Source: Bacteroidia bacterium (lineage in GTDB: Bacteria > Bacteroidota > Bacteroidia > NS11-12g > UBA955). Taken from it: 7,310 bases of DNA. Where the stretch lies: assembly GCA_020848595.1 (NCBI GenBank), contig JADLHV010000045.1:1-7310 (forward strand), written 5' to 3'. Numbering within the stretch: the stretch's first letter is position 1; every line of letters begins with the position of its first letter. Positions 6,298-7,310 of the stretch are shown here, piece by piece. The notes below the pieces were generated by a model. The model saw only the letters and a list, made by a program, of their open reading frames with translations. It searched no databases and was not told the DNA's origin. The translations under genes and the position numbers were made by a program.

Positions 6298-7058
6298 TGG
6301 ACCAGAAAGAAGTACTTTTTGATTACATCTTACATTTGGCTGATAATAGTATGATTATTGGTCAAAGGAATTCTGAATGGTGTGGACATGGACCAGTTTT
6401 AGAACAAGATATTGCCTTAACTAATATAGCCCTCGATTTAATTGGAGAAGCGAGAAGTTTATATCAATATGCTGCAGAAATAAAAGGCGGTAATTGTACT
6501 GAAGACAGTTTGCCTTTCCTCCGAGACATAAGAGAATTCCGCAATCTTCTTTTAGTAGAACAGCCAAATACGGATTGGGCATATACCATTGTTAGACAAT
6601 TTTTCTTTGATGTATTTCACTATCTTGTAAACAAAGACATATTAGACAATTCGAACGATCTACGTCTAAAAGAAATAGCAGCTAAAACCATAAAGGAATC
6701 GACCTACCATTTAAAATGGAGCAGCGAGTGGGTAATACGACTTGGCGATGGCACAGACATTAGCAAGTTAAAAATGCAAACTGCTGTAGATGATTTATGG
6801 GATTTTACTGGCGAACTTTTTATCCTATCAGAGACAGAGCAAAAAGCCATGGACTTAGGATTTGGGGCCGACCTTAAAAAAGCTGAACAATTATGGCATG
6901 AAAAAGTCAAAGAAATTTTGAATGAAGCATGTCTAACAATTCCAAGTACTGATTTTGCTCAGCAAGGTGGCAAAACTGGCATTCATTCAGAGCATTTTGG
7001 ATATATTTTGGCCGAAATGCAATTCATGCAAAGAGCCTACCCTGGATTAGAGTGGTAA
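6297..7058 (+). CDS. paaC: 1,2-phenylacetyl-CoA epoxidase, structural subunit PaaC
   Basis: PaaC is the ferritin-like, non-catalytic partner of PaaA that stabilises the epoxidase complex. The 253-aa product has the family length. Diagnostic segments are EWCGHGPVLEQDIALTNIAL (27-46) with LIGEARSLYQYA after it, REFRNLLLVEQPNTDWAYTI (79-98), STYHLKWSSEWVIRLGDGT (135-153) and the C-terminal GKTGIHSEHFGYILAEMQ (225-242). The start ATG shares its A with the TAA stop of paaB (TAATG). The product ends soon after YPGLEW. In enterobacteria paaD and paaE follow directly; here the operon appears to stop. Confidence 0.96.
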   Translation: MDQKEVLFDYILHLADNSMIIGQRNSEWCGHGPVLEQDIALTNIALDLIGEARSLYQYAAEIKGGNCTEDSLPFLRDIREFRNLLLVEQPNTDWAYTIVRQFFFDVFHYLVNKDILDNSNDLRLKEIAAKTIKESTYHLKWSSEWVIRLGDGTDISKLKMQTAVDDLWDFTGELFILSETEQKAMDLGFGADLKKAEQLWHEKVKEILNEACLTIPSTDFAQQGGKTGIHSEHFGYILAEMQFMQRAYPGLEW

Positions 7059-7110
7059 GCCACTTTTTAGGTTTAAAAACACTGATTTATCTCATTAATT
7101 ACCCATCAAC

Positions 7111-7126
7111 TAAGTAAAAATACTTA
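7111..7126. repeat. 16-bp palindrome TAAGTA-AAAA-TACTTA after paaC
   Basis: Perfect 6-bp arms flank AAAA, 52 nt past the paaC stop. As RNA it could be a weak AT-only hairpin followed by TTTG, so it may help end the paa transcript, but it lacks the GC stem and long U-run of a strong intrinsic terminator. It could equally be a protein-binding site. Confidence 0.35.
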
Positions 7127-7138
7127 TTTGATATCAAA
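7127..7138. repeat. 12-bp palindrome TTTGATATCAAA
   Basis: This perfect palindrome directly abuts the preceding one. Its half TTTGAT resembles an FNR half-site, but there is no 4-nt spacer, so it is not an FNR box. It may be one of a cluster of binding sites upstream of yebC, or chance in AT-rich DNA. Confidence 0.25.
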
Positions 7139-7150
7139 ATATTTATAAAC

Positions 7151-7168
7151 TTAGATAGAAATATCTAA
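7151..7168. promoter_or_regulatory. 18-bp palindrome TTAGATA-GAAA-TATCTAA upstream of yebC, candidate operator
   Basis: Perfect 7-bp arms flank GAAA. The right arm overlaps the first bases of the -7 element of the proposed yebC promoter, so a bound dimer would compete with RNA polymerase. As this is upstream of or at the transcription start it is unlikely to be a terminator. Confidence 0.45.
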
Positions 7169-7173
7169 ATTTG
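7166..7173 (+). promoter_or_regulatory. -7 promoter element for the yebC-family gene
   Basis: TAAATTTG matches TAnnTTTG exactly and lies 18 nt before the ATG at 7192, giving a leader of about 12 nt. No TTG lies at the usual 17-23 nt upstream distance, so the -33 element is weak or replaced by an activator. Confidence 0.45.
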
Positions 7174-7191
7174 CAGCGACTTTAATTGGCT

Positions 7192-7310
7192 ATGGGAAGG
7201 ATATTTGAAAAGAGAAAACACAAGATGTTCGCGCGCTTTGACAAGATGTCAAAGACATTTACTAAATACGGGAAAGAAATTGCTATTGCTATAAAAGTAG
7301 GCGGACCAGA
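7192..7310 (+). CDS. YebC/PmpR-family regulator or translation factor, 5' part only
   Basis: The first 39 codons of a gene that runs off the window. The start MGRIFEKRKHKMFARFDKMS and then the FTKYGKEIAIAIKVGGP segment match the N-terminal domain of YebC/PmpR proteins (about 240 aa in full), which keep the pattern F-T-x2-G-K-x-I-x-I-A-x-K-x-GGP. Members bind DNA as PmpR-like repressors, and some (TACO1/YebC type) act on the ribosome to ease translation of proline-rich stretches; the fragment cannot tell these apart. ATG at 7192 fits the family start. The gene follows paaC in the same direction after 133 bp but has its own likely promoter, so it is probably a separate unit. Confidence 0.85.
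   Translation, partial: MGRIFEKRKHKMFARFDKMSKTFTKYGKEIAIAIKVGGP

Noticed and set aside
7127..7138. TTTGATATCAAA as an FNR box
   Set aside because: FNR half-sites need a 4-nt spacer; here the halves abut.

Overview
The window is low-GC DNA, most likely from a member of the Bacteroidota. Three things point there. The AT-rich intergenic regions carry perfect matches to the Bacteroidota -7 promoter element TAnnTTTG. Most starts lack a strong Shine-Dalgarno sequence. The partial gene at the right edge begins MGRIFEKRKHKMFARF, which resembles the YebC/PmpR form I remember from the Sphingobacteriia/Chitinophagia side of the phylum. The finer placement is from memory and is tentative.

Layout. The left two thirds is on the minus strand and reads right to left: a tandem universal stress protein (4003-4827), a CcoI/FixI-type copper P-type ATPase (1575-3992, 10 nt after the previous stop), then a secreted von Willebrand factor A (VWA) protein with an Ig-like/coiled-coil N-terminal half (19-1515, 59 nt further on). 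The right third is on the plus strand: paaA, paaB and paaC (5055-7058), tightly coupled, followed after 133 bp by the start of a yebC-family gene that runs off the window. The 227-bp region between the stress-protein gene and paaA is a divergent control region. The remaining intergenic stretches are short, and no RNA gene, CRISPR array, insertion sequence or phage signal was seen.

How the genes may work together. The minus-strand pair fits low-oxygen respiration: CcoI delivers copper for cbb3-type oxidase assembly, and an FNR-like box sits upstream. PaaABC is the oxygenase core of phenylacetyl-CoA epoxidase, which needs O2. The two units therefore face opposite ways over one promoter region and both deal with molecular oxygen. 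Joint regulation is an inference.

The protein-coding genes belong mostly to known families. The less ordinary material is in the control regions: an inverted repeat on the paaA promoter, a 16-bp palindrome on the stress-protein promoter, the same AACCCCTT element just upstream of both divergent start codons, and three consecutive palindromes before yebC. Both metabolic units are also incomplete here: ccoI lacks ccoS and ccoNOP next to it, and paaABC lacks paaD and paaE. I found no convincing new multi-gene system.
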